The translations under genes were made by a program, and so were the position numbers. From positions 1 through 64,000 of the forward strand of contig JADHZB010002101.1 in NCBI GenBank assembly GCA_015657535.1: DNA of 64,000 nt, given 5' to 3'. Below, piece after piece: positions 62,423 through 64,000 of the stretch. Each line of letters begins with the position of its first letter. Position 1 is the stretch's first letter. The stretch is from Nephromyces sp. MM_2019 (Eukaryota > Apicomplexa > Aconoidasida > Nephromycida). The notes below the pieces were generated by a model. The model worked only from the letters and a program-made list of their open reading frames with translations. It searched no databases and was not told the origin of the DNA.

Positions 62423-64000
62423 TTAAGCCACAGCTGTACCAAACACTCTCACCCTCGAAAGGCCGCCATCCGGTGCAATTGAGATCAACAAATGAGTTAC
62501 AGAACCGACATCTTTCAATGTGGGCTGAAAAGGAAGTAAAGAGGGTAGGTGAGTGCTCTACTACACGTACCTAACACTGCAACTACACCCCGAGTACCGT
62601 ACACCCTTCACAGATATCACGCAGCACTACACAAGCCTTGTTACCTCTTTAACACCAAACTTGGAGGCACCTTCGGTTGTAGCGTAGCGCACGATCACGT
62701 GAGGGGCTGACTTTGTCTTCGGCAACAGACTAACCCAACTGAGCTCATCCTTTTTCTTCGTGAAATGTGCGCGCTGCTGCATCACTGGTTCTTCAAATGT
62801 GCCAACATCATCATAAGCCTGCAACAGTTCAATCACGTCTTGAAACAAACTTAAGGACGCTAAGTAGTATTCGTCTCTAATAATTGAACTGGATCAAAGT
62901 TTAAATTCACTCCAATTCGATGCAAACACAGGTATCACAATGACACGATAGAAACAGTGGCGGCACCGTAGATTGAACTAAACTATTGATTGCATAACGT
63001 CCGAACATGTTAGGCGCTTCGGTAACTATTATATATATAACAAACTAATCAAACTCAAGCAATACCTACCAACTTACCAAAATCTCCACTGTTTCGGGAT
63101 AATTTCCCTTAAAATGGTTGGTATCAAGCTCTATGGCCCATACTTTGGCACGTGCCCCCAATTTAATAATGGCCCACTCGGAGTTTTCAAAGTTAGAAAC
63201 AAAGCCATCTTGATCCGCTAGCAGCACAGCAGGACGCTTCAGAGACCTGAACAGAGTTTTTTCAGTCTGCTGTAGACTAATTTTTCCGGGTGAAATAAGG
63301 CACATATACTATACGCCGGCCGCACTGAAGCAACCATAGAAGCAGGATGAAAGTGCTATGCGAGCATCACAAAACTTTTAGAAAGACTGAAAACTACGCA
63401 CTGGCAATATTCAGTGAGTTAAATGCAGGTAGCCAACAATCCCACTAAAAATTTAAACTGCAGCAGGATATTAAAATTAAACGAGCATGTCAGCTATTCA
63501 ACGACTGGAAAAAATTCTTCGAAGTTGTAAAAACGCTATATCAAATTTTAGTCTTGCAGTGAGTGCATATAAATGCAGCAGATGTGACGCAGCTATATAC
63601 ATCATTCACCTTGATTATTGCCATTCAACATCCATACTACTGAAAGTACTATTTTCCACTAGTAAACAAGCAAAAAAACCACAAGGCGTTCACTGCATCT
63701 ATAGCAGTGGTACAATACTGCAACGCGAATCATACACAACATCATAATTATACGCTTATACAAGGAAGCATTAACAGGCTTCACACAAGCTCAACTCATC
63801 ACACTAGAATACTTAATGACATCGAAGCACACCTTGCTGTCTCCCATCCATTCTTCATATTTGGAGCTCTGCCAGGTAACAGCAGATTGGCTGGTGACCC
63901 GAAGTGAGCATCGCTCCAGCACAGAGCAATGCCTCCATTGAGGCAAGACGCCACGTCTATATTATCACCCACGAGGGTATCTTGTCTCTTTTTCACCTCG
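62423..64000 (-). CDS. Allantoicase, C-terminal part (5' end outside window)
   Basis: Exons 64000-63833 (open at the window edge), 63246-63078, 62818-62645 and 62524-62423 join in phases 2, 0 and 0 and end in TAA (62425-62423). The first visible exon gives IDVASCLNGGIALCWSDAHF, then NLLLPGRAPNMKNGWETAR. Exon 2 gives the family core EWAIIKLGARAKVWAIELDT followed by NHFKGNYPETVEIL. Exon 3 has WVSLLPKT and the last exon ends VTHLLISIAPDGGLSRVRVF. These match allantoicase (EC 3.5.3.4) blocks in order: W.I..LG...I..I..DT..F.GN.P, the LLP motif, and the closing H...I.PDGG..R.RV. The enzyme hydrolyses allantoate to ureidoglycolate and urea in purine degradation. Only one of the two homologous jelly-roll repeats of the usual ~340-residue enzyme is fully visible. 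Introns are AT-rich without TG tracts. Confidence 0.88.

Overview
This window is nuclear DNA of an intron-rich unicellular eukaryote. Genes are split by GT-AG introns, there are no bacterial operons, and every recognisable product is a eukaryotic housekeeping protein (COPII coat, 26S proteasome lid, ESCRT-associated Vta1, Ctf4/AND-1, mitochondrial-type CGFS glutaredoxin). No tRNA, rRNA, CRISPR array, viral gene or transposase was found. I cannot name the species from sequence alone. The gene set with an allantoicase would suit a protist that keeps purine/ureide degradation; nephromycid apicomplexans (Nephromyces, Cardiosporidium) are one possibility. This is inference only.

Layout, left to right. 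1-1381 (+): last three exons of a Sec31-like COPII coat protein. 2180-3833 (-) and 4138-4900 (-): exons of two unrecognised genes, separated by a degenerate ~20 bp tandem repeat. 6276-8251 (+): four-exon monothiol (CGFS) glutaredoxin with an N-terminal extension. 8252-12093: AT-rich convergent spacer. 12094-19128 (-): at least eleven exons of a large unrecognised protein. 21804-24575 (-): four-exon SERBP1/Stm1-like RNA-binding protein. 24576-32330: long divergent spacer with a 37 bp satellite, a GC-rich island and two weak coding candidates. 32331-34004 (+): two-exon Polycomb-type RING finger protein (RING + RAWUL). 35071-46693 (-): twenty-exon Ctf4/AND-1 (WDHD1-like) replisome scaffold. 50797-52251 (+): intronless proteasome lid subunit Rpn6. 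56200-56483 (+): last exon of an unrecognised gene. 56573-60498 (+): eight-exon Vta1/LIP5. 60499-62422: GC-richer convergent spacer. 62423-64000 (-): 3' part of an allantoicase gene that runs off the window.

Exon models were built by hand. I required GT...AG borders, carried the reading phase across every junction, and compared the joined protein with the known family. The models for glutaredoxin, SERBP1-like, PCGF-like, Ctf4-like, Vta1 and allantoicase close in phase from end to end, which is strong internal support. The genes look functionally unrelated, so this is an ordinary protist gene neighbourhood rather than a cluster.

Two compositional regimes alternate. In 1-8 kb and 34-46 kb, introns carry TG-rich tracts, mostly on the coding strand. 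In 8-33 kb and 46-64 kb, introns are AT-rich without such tracts.
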